Positions 52,394 to 62,621 of a DNA stretch of 64,000 bases are shown here, piece by piece. The stretch's first letter is position 1. Every line of letters begins with the position of its first letter. This DNA comes from Brevundimonas sp. Root1279 (lineage in GTDB: Bacteria; Pseudomonadota; Alphaproteobacteria; Caulobacterales; Caulobacteraceae), in contig NZ_LMEB01000006.1 in assembly GCF_001425945.1 (NCBI RefSeq), positions 186,001 through 250,000 of the forward strand, in the 5' to 3' direction. Position numbers and translations under genes: made by a program. A model generated the notes under the pieces. The model ran no database searches. It saw only the letters and a list, made by a program, of their open reading frames with translations, and was not told the DNA's origin.

Positions 52394-53281
52394 ATGGCGC
52401 ACCCCGTCCCCACCACCGCCGAGGAACTGCGCGCCGCCATCCTGGAGCGCTACGAATCGCTCAGCAAACGGCTGCAGCAGATCGCCCGTTACGTGCTGGA
52501 CGAGCCGAATGCGGTGGCGCTGGAGACCCTGGCGGTGCTGGCGGAACGCAGCGGCGTGCAGCCGTCGGCCATCGTCCGCTTCGCCAAATCGTTCGGCTTC
52601 GACGGCGCCACCCAGATGCAGCGCCTGTTCCGCGACGACCTGCTGTCGGGCAACGCTCCCCTGGCCTATGGCGAGCGCGTCCGGCAGTTCAGCGAGACGG
52701 TCGACGGCAAGGCGGTGGGCGACCCCGGTCAGGTGCTGGCGGAGTTCATCGAGGGCAACACCCTGGCCCTGCAGAACCTCGGCGAGATCGTCGGCTCGCC
52801 GGACATGACCACGGCCGTGAAGCTGATGGCCGAGGCCGACACCATCTATGTCGCGGGCTTCCGGCGGTCCTTCCCCGTGGCGGCCTACATCGCCTACTCG
52901 CTGCATCAGGTCGACAAGAAGACGGTCTTCATCGACAGCATCGGCGGCATGACGCGCCAGCAGATCCACGGCATCACCAGCCGCGACCTGCTCATCGCCG
53001 TCAGTTACCACCCCTACGCCGAAGAGGCGGTGCAACTGATCGAGGCGGCCGTCGAGCGCGACGCCCCCGTCCTGTCGATCAGCGACAGCCTGGTCAGTCC
53101 GGTGGCCAAGCCGGCCACCCTGGTGCTGCAGGTGCGCGAAGCCGAGATTCGCAAATTCCGCTCGCTGTCGGCGTCGATGTGCCTGGCCCAGGCCCTGGTC
53201 ATCTCCTTCGCCTTCTCGACCGCCCACACGGCCCAGAACCGCTCCACCCTGCCGCCAGCGGGAACACGCGGAAAGTTTTGA
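52394..53281 (+). CDS. iolR: RpiR/MurR family repressor of inositol catabolism
   Basis: A 295-residue regulator: N-terminal HTH_6 domain (LSKRLQQIARYVLDEPNAVALETLAVLAERSGVQPSAIVRFAKSFGFDGATQMQRLFRDDL) and a C-terminal SIS domain (DTIYVAGFRRSFPVAAYIAYSLHQVDKKTVFIDSIGGMTRQQIHGITSRDLLIAVSYHPYAEEAVQLIE) that binds a phosphosugar-like effector. In S. meliloti the orthologous IolR represses iol genes and is released by an inositol catabolite. AGAGG precedes the ATG. It stands between the idh pair and iolCDEBA, the usual alphaproteobacterial place. Confidence 0.9.
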   Translation: MAHPVPTTAEELRAAILERYESLSKRLQQIARYVLDEPNAVALETLAVLAERSGVQPSAIVRFAKSFGFDGATQMQRLFRDDLLSGNAPLAYGERVRQFSETVDGKAVGDPGQVLAEFIEGNTLALQNLGEIVGSPDMTTAVKLMAEADTIYVAGFRRSFPVAAYIAYSLHQVDKKTVFIDSIGGMTRQQIHGITSRDLLIAVSYHPYAEEAVQLIEAAVERDAPVLSISDSLVSPVAKPATLVLQVREAEIRKFRSLSASMCLAQALVISFAFSTAHTAQNRSTLPPAGTRGKF

Positions 53282-53295
53282 AACGATCGTTGCGA

Positions 53296-53331
53296 ACATT
53301 CTACGGTTAGAATACACGTTACATTCTACGG
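53296..53331. promoter_or_regulatory. Direct repeat ACATTCTACGG upstream of iolC
   Basis: ACATTCTACGG occurs at 53296-53306 and 53321-53331, 25 bases apart, with an inverted TTAGAATA between them, giving ATTCT-N6-AGAAT and AGAAT-N9-ATTCT palindromes. It lies in the 89-base iolR-iolC gap and is unlike the GGAA-N6-TTCC boxes elsewhere in the island. Confidence 0.5.
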
Positions 53332-53370
53332 GGCGCGACGGGCGACCGACAGCAGGCGGAACAGGGGTTG

Positions 53371-55314
53371 ATGGCGCGGTCAAACGATCGACTCGATCTG
53401 ATCACCATCGGCCGTTCGTGCATCGATCTCTACGGACAGCAGATCGGCGGCCGGCTGGAGGACATGAGCTCCTTCGCCAAATACGTTGGCGGCAGTCCGA
53501 CCAACACCGCGGTCGGCGCGGCGCGGCTGGGCCTCAGCGCCGGCCTGCTGACCCGGGTCGGCGCCGACCATTTCGGACGGTTCATCCGTGAACAGCTGGG
53601 CCGCGAGGGCGTGGCCGTCGACGGGGTCCTGACCGACGCCGAGCGGCTGACCGCCCTGGTCTTCCTGGGCATCCGCGACCCGGACACCTTCCCGCTGATC
53701 TTCTATCGCGAGAACTGCGCCGACATGGCGCTGAACATCGACGACATCGACCCCGCCTTTATCCAGTCGGCCGGCGCGGTGCTGATCAACGGCACCCACC
53801 TGTCGCAGCCGGGCGTGTTCGACGCCTCGGTGCGCGCCTGCGAGCTGGCGCGGGCCGCCGGGGGCAAGGTGGTGTTCGACATCGACTACCGCCCGGTGCT
53901 CTGGGGCCTGACCGGCAAGGATCGCGGCGAGGACCGCTTCGTCTCCCACGGCGGCGTCACCGCCCGGCTGCAGCAGGTGCTGCCGCTGTGCGACCTGATT
54001 GTCGGCACGGAAGAGGAATTCCATATCCTCGGCGGCACGACCGACACGGTCGCCGCTCTGCGCGCGGTGCGAGCCAGGAGCGACGCCCTGCTGGTCTGCA
54101 AGCGCGGACCGGACGGCTGCTCGGCCTTCCCCGCCGCCATCCCCGACAGCCTCGATGACGGCGTGGTCGGGCGCGGTTTCCGCGTCGAAGTGTTCAATGT
54201 CCTGGGCGCCGGCGACGCCTTCATGGCGGGCTTCCTGCGCGGCTGGCTGCGCGGCGAGCCGCTGGAGACCTGCTGCGAGTTCGCCAACGCCTGCGGGGCC
54301 ATCGTGGTCTCACGCCACGGCTGCGCCCCGGCCATGGCCACCTGGGAGGAGCTGCAGAGCTTCCTCGGCGGCGGCGAACGGCCCTTCCGCCTGCGCGAGG
54401 ACGCCCAGCTGGAGCAGTTGCACTGGGCCACCACCCGGACCGGCGACTACGAAGAGCTGACGGTCCTGGCCATGGATCACCGCAGCCAGTTCGAGGACAT
54501 CTGCCGCCGCATCGGCGCCGATCCGGCCCGCATCCCCGAGTTCAAGAAGCTCGCCCTCAAGGCCGTCGACCGCCTGGCGCAGGGCGACCCCCGCTACGGC
54601 GTCCTGCTGGACGGGCGGTTCGGCATGCGAGGCCTCGAGGCCGCCGCCGACTATCCCTACTGGATCGGCCGCCCGATCGAGCTGCCGGGCTCCTGCCCGC
54701 TCGAGTTCGAAAGCTCGGACGACGTGGCCACCGAGCTGGCGACCTGGCCGAAGAACCACGTCGTCAAATGCCTGGCCTTCTACCATCCGGACGACGCCCA
54801 GGATCTGCGCGACCGCCAGGAGCGCCAACTGCTGCGGCTGCAGGACGCCTGCCGAAAGACGGGCCACGAGCTGCTGGTCGAGATCATCGCCTCGCGCAGC
54901 GGCTCGGTCGACGACCGGACGGTTTCGCGCGCGATCGAGCGGCTCTACGATCTGGGCATGAAACCCGACTGGTGGAAGCTGGAGCCCGCCGACACGCACG
55001 CGGCCTGGGCCAATATCGAGAGCGCCATCCTGCGCAGCGATCCCAAATGTCGGGGCGTCGTCCTGCTCGGCCTGTCGGCGCCGCAGGACGAGTTGATCGC
55101 CTCCTTCGAGGCCGCGGCGTCGGCGCGGATCGTCAAGGGCTTCGCGGTTGGCCGCACCATCTTCGCCGAGACCGCCGAGCAGTGGCTGGCCGAGCGCATC
55201 GACGACGAGGCGGCCATCACCGACCTGTCCTCGCGCTTCGCCGTCCTGATCGACGCCTGGCGGACCGCCAAGGCCGCCGTGGGCGGTCCGGCCCGCGGCG
55301 CGGCGCGGCCATGA
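53371..55314 (+). CDS. iolC: Bifunctional 5-dehydro-2-deoxygluconokinase with C-terminal DUF2090 aldolase-like domain
   Basis: A 647-residue fusion. Residues 1-330 are a PfkB-family sugar kinase: DLITIGRSCIDLYGQQIGGRLEDMSSFAKYVGGSPTNTAVGAARLG at the start and the GAGDAF signature near 275, with VCKRGPDGC before it. Residues about 355-635 form DUF2090 (LAMDHRSQFEDICRRIGAD, LDGRFGMRGLEAAA, KCLAFYHPDD, LLVEIIASRSG, WWKLEP, GVVLLGLSAP), a class I-aldolase-like barrel. The kinase makes 5-dehydro-2-deoxygluconate 6-phosphate; the barrel probably splits it, which would explain the absence of a separate iolJ gene. ATG at 53371 is preferred to the TTG just before. ATGA overlap with iolD. Confidence 0.93.
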   Translation: MARSNDRLDLITIGRSCIDLYGQQIGGRLEDMSSFAKYVGGSPTNTAVGAARLGLSAGLLTRVGADHFGRFIREQLGREGVAVDGVLTDAERLTALVFLGIRDPDTFPLIFYRENCADMALNIDDIDPAFIQSAGAVLINGTHLSQPGVFDASVRACELARAAGGKVVFDIDYRPVLWGLTGKDRGEDRFVSHGGVTARLQQVLPLCDLIVGTEEEFHILGGTTDTVAALRAVRARSDALLVCKRGPDGCSAFPAAIPDSLDDGVVGRGFRVEVFNVLGAGDAFMAGFLRGWLRGEPLETCCEFANACGAIVVSRHGCAPAMATWEELQSFLGGGERPFRLREDAQLEQLHWATTRTGDYEELTVLAMDHRSQFEDICRRIGADPARIPEFKKLALKAVDRLAQGDPRYGVLLDGRFGMRGLEAAADYPYWIGRPIELPGSCPLEFESSDDVATELATWPKNHVVKCLAFYHPDDAQDLRDRQERQLLRLQDACRKTGHELLVEIIASRSGSVDDRTVSRAIERLYDLGMKPDWWKLEPADTHAAWANIESAILRSDPKCRGVVLLGLSAPQDELIASFEAAASARIVKGFAVGRTIFAETAEQWLAERIDDEAAITDLSSRFAVLIDAWRTAKAAVGGPARGAARP

Positions 55315-57149
55315 GCACGATCCGCCTGACCGCCGCCCAGGCCGCCGTTCGCTGGCTGGCGGCCCAGCACGTCGTCGTCGACGGCGTCGAGGTCCCCTAT
55401 TTCGCCGGCTGCTGGGCCATCTTCGGCCACGGCAATGTCGCCGGCCTGGGCGAGGCCCTGCACGCCTCCCGCGACGCCCTGCCGACCTGGCGGGCGCACA
55501 ACGAGCAGGGCATGGCCCACGCCGCCATCGCCTACGCCAAACAGATGCGCCGCCGCCGGGCCATGGTCTGCACCACCTCGATCGGGCCGGGCGCGACCAA
55601 CATGGTCACCGCCGCCGCCCTGGCCCATGTGAACCGGCTGCCCGTGCTGTTCCTGCCCGGCGACGTCTACGCCAGCCGCCGCCCCGACCCGGTGCTGCAG
55701 CAGGTCGAGGACTGGGGCGACGGCACGGTCAGCGCCAACGACTGCTTCCGCCCCGTGTCGCGCTATTTTGACCGCATCACCCGGCCCGAGCAGATCCTCG
55801 ACGCCCTGCCCCGCGCCCTGGCGACGATGCTGGATCCGGCGACCTGCGGCCCGGCCACCCTCGCCTTCTGCCAGGACGTCCAAGCCGAGGCCTTCGACTG
55901 CCCCACGGAATTCCTCGAGCGCCGGGTCTGGCGCGAACGCCGCCAGCCCGCCGACGCCGGTGAATTGTCCCGGCTCGTCGCGGCGCTGAAGACCGCGCAC
56001 CGGCCGTTGATCGTGGCCGGCGGCGGCGTGCTCTACAGTCAGGCGGAAGCGACGCTCGCCGCCTTCGCCGAGGCGACCGGCGTCCCGGTGGCCGAGACCC
56101 AGGCCGGCAAGGGCGCCCTGGCCTGGACCCATCCGGCGGCCCTGGGCTCGATCGGGGTGACCGGCTCAGCCTCGGCCAATGCGGCGGCCGACGAGGCGGA
56201 CCTGATCGTCGGCGTCGGCGCCCGCCTGCAGGACTTCACCACGGGTTCCCGCAGCCTGTTCACGAACCGCCGCCTGTTCCAGGTCAACATCCAGGCTTTC
56301 GACGCCCACAAGCACGGCGCCGAACCGGTCGTCGGCGACGCCCGCACCGTGCTGGAGGCCCTGTCCGCAGCACTCAAGGGCTGGACTGCGCCCGAGGCCG
56401 GCGCCTACGCCGAGGCCGTGACGAACTGGAACGCCGACGTCGACGCCGTCACCGCCGGCGCGCCCGACACCACCCTGCCCAGCGACGCCCAGGTGATCGG
56501 CGCCGTGCAGCGCGGCGTGGGCGAGGACGCGGTGGTGGTCTGCGCCGCCGGCGGCCTGCCGGGCGAGCTGCACAAGCTGTGGCGCACGGCGCGCCCGGGC
56601 GGCTACCACCTCGAATACGGCTTCTCCTGCATGGGCTACGAGATCGCCGGCGGCCTGGGGGTCAAGATGGCCGAGCCGGACCGCGAGGTCGTGGTCATGG
56701 TCGGCGACGGCTCCTACCTGATGCTCAACTCCGAGCTCGCCACCTCGGTGATGATGGGCAAAAAGCTGATCGTCACCGTGCTCGACAATTGCGGCTTCGG
56801 CTGCATCAACCGGCTGCAGCAGGCGACCGGCAGCCCGGGGTTCAACAATCTGCTGGCGGACGCTGCGCACGAGACCCTGCCCGAGATCGACTTCGCCGCC
56901 CACGCCCGCAGCCTCGGGGCCCTGGCCGAGCACGTCGCGAACCTCGGCGAGTTCGAGGCCGCCCTGGCCCGCGCCCGGGCCGCCGACCGGACCAGCGTCA
57001 TCGTCATCGACACCGACCCGCTGAAGACCACCGAGGCCGGCGGCTGGTGGTGGGACGTGGCCGTGCCCGAGGTTTCGGACCGGCCGCAGGTCAACGCCGC
57101 CCGCCGCGACTACGAAGACCGCATCCGCCTGAAGAGAGACCTGTCATGA
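55311..57149 (+). CDS. iolD: 3D-(3,5/4)-trihydroxycyclohexane-1,2-dione acylhydrolase
   Basis: A 612-residue ThDP-dependent hydrolase that opens the inositol ring. It has the three-domain acetolactate-synthase-like layout: pyrimidine-binding domain (WAIFGHGNVAGLGEAL, NEQGMAHAAIAYAKQ), central domain (RPLIVAGGGVLYSQAEATLAAFAEATGVP) and pyrophosphate-binding domain with VMVGDGSYLMLNSELATSVMMGKKLIVTVLDN (the GDG...N metal motif). IolD-specific are the GFGCINRLQQATG and GYHLEYGFSCMGYEIAGGLG blocks. The start overlaps the iolC stop and its stop overlaps iolE, so expression is coupled. Confidence 0.97.
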   Translation: MSTIRLTAAQAAVRWLAAQHVVVDGVEVPYFAGCWAIFGHGNVAGLGEALHASRDALPTWRAHNEQGMAHAAIAYAKQMRRRRAMVCTTSIGPGATNMVTAAALAHVNRLPVLFLPGDVYASRRPDPVLQQVEDWGDGTVSANDCFRPVSRYFDRITRPEQILDALPRALATMLDPATCGPATLAFCQDVQAEAFDCPTEFLERRVWRERRQPADAGELSRLVAALKTAHRPLIVAGGGVLYSQAEATLAAFAEATGVPVAETQAGKGALAWTHPAALGSIGVTGSASANAAADEADLIVGVGARLQDFTTGSRSLFTNRRLFQVNIQAFDAHKHGAEPVVGDARTVLEALSAALKGWTAPEAGAYAEAVTNWNADVDAVTAGAPDTTLPSDAQVIGAVQRGVGEDAVVVCAAGGLPGELHKLWRTARPGGYHLEYGFSCMGYEIAGGLGVKMAEPDREVVVMVGDGSYLMLNSELATSVMMGKKLIVTVLDNCGFGCINRLQQATGSPGFNNLLADAAHETLPEIDFAAHARSLGALAEHVANLGEFEAALARARAADRTSVIVIDTDPLKTTEAGGWWWDVAVPEVSDRPQVNAARRDYEDRIRLKRDLS

Positions 57150-58036
57150 GTATCCGCTGGGGCGTCAGCCCGATCGCCTGGGCCAATGACGACATGCCCG
57201 AGCTGGGCGGCGACACGCCGCTGGACTCGATCCTGGCCGACATCCGCAGCGTCGGCTTCGAGGGCGTCGAACTGGGCGGCAAATTCCCGCGTGAGCCGGG
57301 CGCGCTGAAGGCGGCCCTGGCTCCCTACGGCATCGACCTGATCGGCGGTTGGTACTCGGGCTCCCTGCTGGAGCAGGACGCCGAGGCCGAGATCGCCGCC
57401 CTGCAGGACCACCTGGCCCTGCTCAAGGCCATGGGCTCGACCGTCTTCGTCTTCGCCGAGACCTCCAACGCCGTGCACGGCGACCGTTCCGTCCCCCTGG
57501 CCGGCGCGCCGCGTCTGGACGAGGGCGACTGGCCGGAGTTCGGGGCGCGGATGACGGCCGTCGCCGACTACATCGAAAGCCAGGGCCTGAAGTTCGCCTA
57601 CCACCACCACCTCGGGACGGTGGTCGAGACCGCCGCCGACGTCGACGCCTTCATCGCCCACACCGGGCCGTCGGTGGGGCTGACGCTCGACACCGGCCAC
57701 GCAGCGCTCGGCGGGGTGAATTCGCTGGCCATCATACGCGACCACCCGGAGCGGGTCGCCCATGTCCACTGCAAGGACGTGCGCTGGGACGTGTTCAAGG
57801 CCGAACGGGCCGGCGGCTCCAGCTTCCTCGACGGCGTCCTGGCCGGGATGTTCACCGTGCCCGGCGACGGCGGCATCGACTACGCCGAGGTCATGGCCGC
57901 CCTGAAGCGTATGAACTACTCGGGCTGGATCGTCATCGAGGCCGAGCAGGATCCGGCCAAGGCCGATCCGCGCGCCTATGCCGAACTGGGGCTCAGCACC
58001 CTGAAGACGCGCGCCGCCGAGGCGGGGCTGGTCTGA
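57146..58036 (+). CDS. iolE: Inosose dehydratase
   Basis: A 296-residue TIM-barrel enzyme of the xylose-isomerase-like superfamily. It dehydrates 2-keto-myo-inositol to the trihydroxycyclohexanedione used by IolD. Blocks are WGVSPIAWANDDMPELGGDTPLDSILADI, FEGVELGGKFP, FAYHHHLGTVVET (metal ligands), LTLDTGHA, VAHVHCKDVR and WIVIEAEQDPAKADP. Overlaps iolD and iolB by 4 and 1 bases. Confidence 0.96.
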   Translation: MSIRWGVSPIAWANDDMPELGGDTPLDSILADIRSVGFEGVELGGKFPREPGALKAALAPYGIDLIGGWYSGSLLEQDAEAEIAALQDHLALLKAMGSTVFVFAETSNAVHGDRSVPLAGAPRLDEGDWPEFGARMTAVADYIESQGLKFAYHHHLGTVVETAADVDAFIAHTGPSVGLTLDTGHAALGGVNSLAIIRDHPERVAHVHCKDVRWDVFKAERAGGSSFLDGVLAGMFTVPGDGGIDYAEVMAALKRMNYSGWIVIEAEQDPAKADPRAYAELGLSTLKTRAAEAGLV

Positions 58037-58842
58037 TGTCCGGCCTGCGCGTCCGCCCCCACGCCCCCGACGCCGACGGCGCGGTGTTGGAGGTCACGCC
58101 GGAGAGCGCGGGCTGGGACCACGTCGGCTTCAAGGTCGTCCGCCTGACCGACGGTCAGCTGCACGGCGGCGGCGTCGCCGGACGCGAATGCTGCCTGGTG
58201 GTCGTGGCCGGGACCGCCGACATCCGCGTCGGCGAGCAGCGCTTCGAAGGCGTCGGCGGCCGCGCGACACCGTTCGAGGACAAGGCGCCTGGCGCCGTCT
58301 ACGTGCCCGCCGGCATGATCTGGTTCGTCACCGCCCGCGGACCCGTGGAACTGGCCGTCTGCACGGCGCCCGGCAAGGGCCTGGGGGCGCCGCGCCTGAT
58401 CGCCGACGCCGACATGTCGCGCGAGACCCGCGGGACCGGCACCAACACCCGCTACGTCCGCAACATCCTGCCCGAGACCCAGCCGGCCGAGGGCCTGCTG
58501 GTGGTCGAGGTGATCACCCCGGGCGGCCACTGGTCCAGCTATCCGCCGCACAAGCACGACACCGCCACGCCGACCGAAGAGACGGCGCTGGAGGAGACCT
58601 ACTACCACCGCATCGACCCGCCGCAGGGCTTCGCCATCCAGCGCGTCTACACCGATGACCGCAGCCTTGATGAGACGGTCAGCGTCGAGGACGGCGACGT
58701 GGTCATGGTGCCGCGAGGCTACCATCCCGTCGGCGCCCCTCACGGGTACGACGTCTACTACCTGAACGTCATGGCCGGCCCGAAGCGGAACTGGATCTTC
58801 CGCAACGATCCGGCCCACGACTGGATCGTCCGCAAGACCTGA
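58036..58842 (+). CDS. iolB: 5-deoxy-glucuronate isomerase
   Basis: A 268-residue double cupin that converts 5-deoxyglucuronate to 5-dehydro-2-deoxygluconate. The metal ligands lie in the second half: SSYPPHKHDT (two His), E in EETALEETYYHRIDP and the later His in GYHPVGAPHGYD. The ATG overlaps the iolE stop by one base (TGATG). Confidence 0.96.
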   Translation: MSGLRVRPHAPDADGAVLEVTPESAGWDHVGFKVVRLTDGQLHGGGVAGRECCLVVVAGTADIRVGEQRFEGVGGRATPFEDKAPGAVYVPAGMIWFVTARGPVELAVCTAPGKGLGAPRLIADADMSRETRGTGTNTRYVRNILPETQPAEGLLVVEVITPGGHWSSYPPHKHDTATPTEETALEETYYHRIDPPQGFAIQRVYTDDRSLDETVSVEDGDVVMVPRGYHPVGAPHGYDVYYLNVMAGPKRNWIFRNDPAHDWIVRKT

Positions 58843-58867
58843 CGCCTGCCTCCCCACGGAACATCCC

Positions 58868-60367
<1,500 letters not shown>

Positions 60368-60369
60368 AT

Positions 60370-60383
60370 GGAATTCTTCTTCC
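60370..60383. promoter_or_regulatory. Perfect IolR-type box upstream of the MFS transporter gene
   Basis: GGAA-TTCTTC-TTCC, a perfect GGAA-N6-TTCC, starts two bases after the iolA stop and 83 bases before the transporter start. A G/C-poor stretch follows, suitable for a promoter. Confidence 0.6.
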
Positions 60384-60465
60384 GTTTTTGAGACGCGTGA
60401 AATAGGCTCTCTCCCAACGAGGCCGACGCCCGGACGCCGGCCCGCCAACAGGGAGGGGCTGACAC

Positions 60466-61812
60466 ATGGCGCGCGGACTTCTGGGCTTCTTCGCCACGGG
60501 ACCTGACCAGCCCGAGATCACCGACAAGGCGACCATCGACACCCTGTTCCGGAGGCATCGCTTCCGGGTCATGGTCGCCATCACCCTCGGCTATGGCCTG
60601 ATCTACATCTGCCGCCTGGCTATCGGGGTGGTGAAGAAGCCGCTCATCGACCAGGGCGTCTTCAGCCCGGCCGAGCTGGGCATGATCGGTTCGGCGCTGT
60701 TCTGGACCTACGCCATCGGCAAGCTGACCAACGGCTTCTTCGCCGACCACGCCAACATGCGGAAATTCCTGACCGCCTCCTTCCTGCTGTCGGGCCTGTG
60801 CTGCATCGCCATGGGCTCGGTGAACTACCTGTGGCCGGCGGTGATCATCTGGGGCCTGAACGGCTGGTTCCAGAGCTTCGGCGCCCCGGGCGGCGTGGTG
60901 GCCATGACCGCCTGGTACTCGAACAACGAGCGCGGCCGGATGTACGGCATCTGGAGCACCGCCCACTCGATCGGCGAGGGCCTGACCTTCCTGCTGGTCG
61001 GGGCGGTGGTCACCTGGATGGGCTGGCGCGCCGGCTTCTGGGTCCCCGGCCTGATCGGCATCGTGGTCGCCCTGTTCACCTGGATGCTGCTGCGCGACCG
61101 CCCGCGGACCATGGGCCTGCCGACCGTCGCCGACTGGCGTAACGACCACTACGTCGGCCCCGCCCGGGTCGAGCAGTCGACGGTGCTGCGCACCCAGCTG
61201 TCGATCCTCAAGCTGCCGGCGATCTGGATCCTCGCGGTTTCCAGCGCCCTGATCTACGTGACCCGCTACGCCATCAACTCCTGGGGCATCCTGTACCTGC
61301 AGGAGGACCGCGGCATGGACCTGCAGTCCGCCGCCGGCCTGCTGTTCATCTCGACCATCGCAGGCATCGCCGGCGCCATCAGCTACGGCTTCATCTCGGA
61401 CAAGATCTTCGGCGCCCGCCGTCCGCCGGTGAACCTGATCTTCGCCATCCTCGAGCTGACCGGCCTGCTGCTGTTCTTCTTCGGCCCCAACACCATGCTG
61501 TCATTGACGATCGCCATGATCCTGTTCGGCGTCGGCCTGACCGGCCTGGTCACGGCGCTGGGCGGCCTGTTCGCCGTCGACGTCGCGCCCAAGCGGGTGG
61601 CGGGCGCGGCCATGGGGGTGATCGGGGTGTTCAGCTACATCGGCGCGGCCCTGCAGGAGAACATCTCGGGCTTCCTGATCGAGAAGCACATGACCACCAT
61701 CGGCGACGACAAGGTCTATGACTTCGGCCCGGTGATCTGGGTCTGGGTCGGCGCCTCGGTCCTGTCCATGCTGCTCGCCGCCAGCCTGTGGCGCACCCGC
61801 CTGAGGGACTGA
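60466..61812 (+). CDS. MFS transporter of the organophosphate:phosphate antiporter (GlpT/UhpT) family
   Basis: A 448-residue membrane protein with twelve predicted helices. The first helix region YGLIYICRLAIGVVKKPLID has the Arg and KP pattern of the OPA family (compare GlpT, UhpT, UhpC), and GAPGGVVAMTAWYSNNERGRMYGIWSTAHSIGEGLTFLLVGAVV carries the family signature after helix 4. OPA carriers exchange organic phosphates for inorganic phosphate. Between iolA and an inositol monophosphatase, an inositol phosphate is the likely cargo, but a sugar-phosphate sensor role like UhpC or plain inositol uptake cannot be excluded. The stop is 2 bases before the next gene's GTG. Confidence 0.85.
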   Translation: MARGLLGFFATGPDQPEITDKATIDTLFRRHRFRVMVAITLGYGLIYICRLAIGVVKKPLIDQGVFSPAELGMIGSALFWTYAIGKLTNGFFADHANMRKFLTASFLLSGLCCIAMGSVNYLWPAVIIWGLNGWFQSFGAPGGVVAMTAWYSNNERGRMYGIWSTAHSIGEGLTFLLVGAVVTWMGWRAGFWVPGLIGIVVALFTWMLLRDRPRTMGLPTVADWRNDHYVGPARVEQSTVLRTQLSILKLPAIWILAVSSALIYVTRYAINSWGILYLQEDRGMDLQSAAGLLFISTIAGIAGAISYGFISDKIFGARRPPVNLIFAILELTGLLLFFFGPNTMLSLTIAMILFGVGLTGLVTALGGLFAVDVAPKRVAGAAMGVIGVFSYIGAALQENISGFLIEKHMTTIGDDKVYDFGPVIWVWVGASVLSMLLAASLWRTRLRD

Positions 61813-61814
61813 CC

Positions 61815-62618
61815 GTGATCGACGCATCCGACGACCTGAAGGCCATGATCGAGGCGGCCAAGGCGGCCGGCGACGGGCTGGAGCGCCATTTTGGCCGCCT
61901 CGCCGACCTGGAGATCCGCTCCAAGAACGGCCCGGCCGACATGGTCTCCATCGCCGACGAGGAGGCCGAGCTGACCACCCGCGGCATCCTCGCCCGGGCC
62001 CGGCCGTCCTACGGCTTCCTCGGCGAGGAAGGCGGCTCGATCAGCGGCGGCGACGACGCCCAGACCTGGATCGTCGACCCGCTGGACGGCACCACCAACT
62101 TCCTGTTCGCCTGCCCGCTGTGGGGCGTGAACGTCGCCCTCGCCCGCGAGGACCGGGTCGTCGCCGGGGTGACCTACATCCCCATGCTGAACGAGCTCTA
62201 CGTCGCCGAAGAGGGCAAGGGCTGCTGGCTCAACGGCAAGCAGGTGCGCGTCTCCAACCGCCACAGCCTGGTCGAATCCGTCCTCGCCTGCGGCATCCCC
62301 TTCGCGGGCAAGCCGGACCATCCGCTGTTCGCGCGCGAGATGGCGCTGCTGACCTCGGACGTGGCGGGCATCCGGCGCACCGGGGCCTGCGCCGTGGACA
62401 TGGCCTGGGTCGCCTCCGGCCGGTGGGACGCCTACTGGGAGCGCTGCCTGAACGCCTGGGACATGGGGCCGGGGATCATCCTGGTGCAGGAGGCCGGCGG
62501 CCGCGCCACGGGCGTCGACGGCGGGCCGCTGGATCTGCACGCCGGCCACGTCTGCGTCTCCAACGGCGGCGTCCACGACCCGCTGATCGAACGCCTGAAC
62601 GCCGCCCTTTCGGAGTAG
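61815..62618 (+). CDS. Inositol monophosphatase family protein
   Basis: A 267-residue lithium-sensitive-type phosphatase with the family motifs: SIADEEAE, FLGEEGGS (metal Glu), WIVDPLDGTTNF (metal Asp and Gly-Thr-Thr) and the C-terminal WERCLNAWDMGPGIILVQEAGG. Such enzymes release inositol from inositol phosphates but also act on histidinol phosphate or fructose-1,6-bisphosphate, so the substrate rests on context. The start is GTG at 61815 with GAGGGA upstream; the frame overlaps the end of the transporter gene if read from 61788. No signal peptide, so cytoplasmic. Confidence 0.9.
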   Translation: MIDASDDLKAMIEAAKAAGDGLERHFGRLADLEIRSKNGPADMVSIADEEAELTTRGILARARPSYGFLGEEGGSISGGDDAQTWIVDPLDGTTNFLFACPLWGVNVALAREDRVVAGVTYIPMLNELYVAEEGKGCWLNGKQVRVSNRHSLVESVLACGIPFAGKPDHPLFAREMALLTSDVAGIRRTGACAVDMAWVASGRWDAYWERCLNAWDMGPGIILVQEAGGRATGVDGGPLDLHAGHVCVSNGGVHDPLIERLNAALSE

Positions 62619-62621
62619 AGC

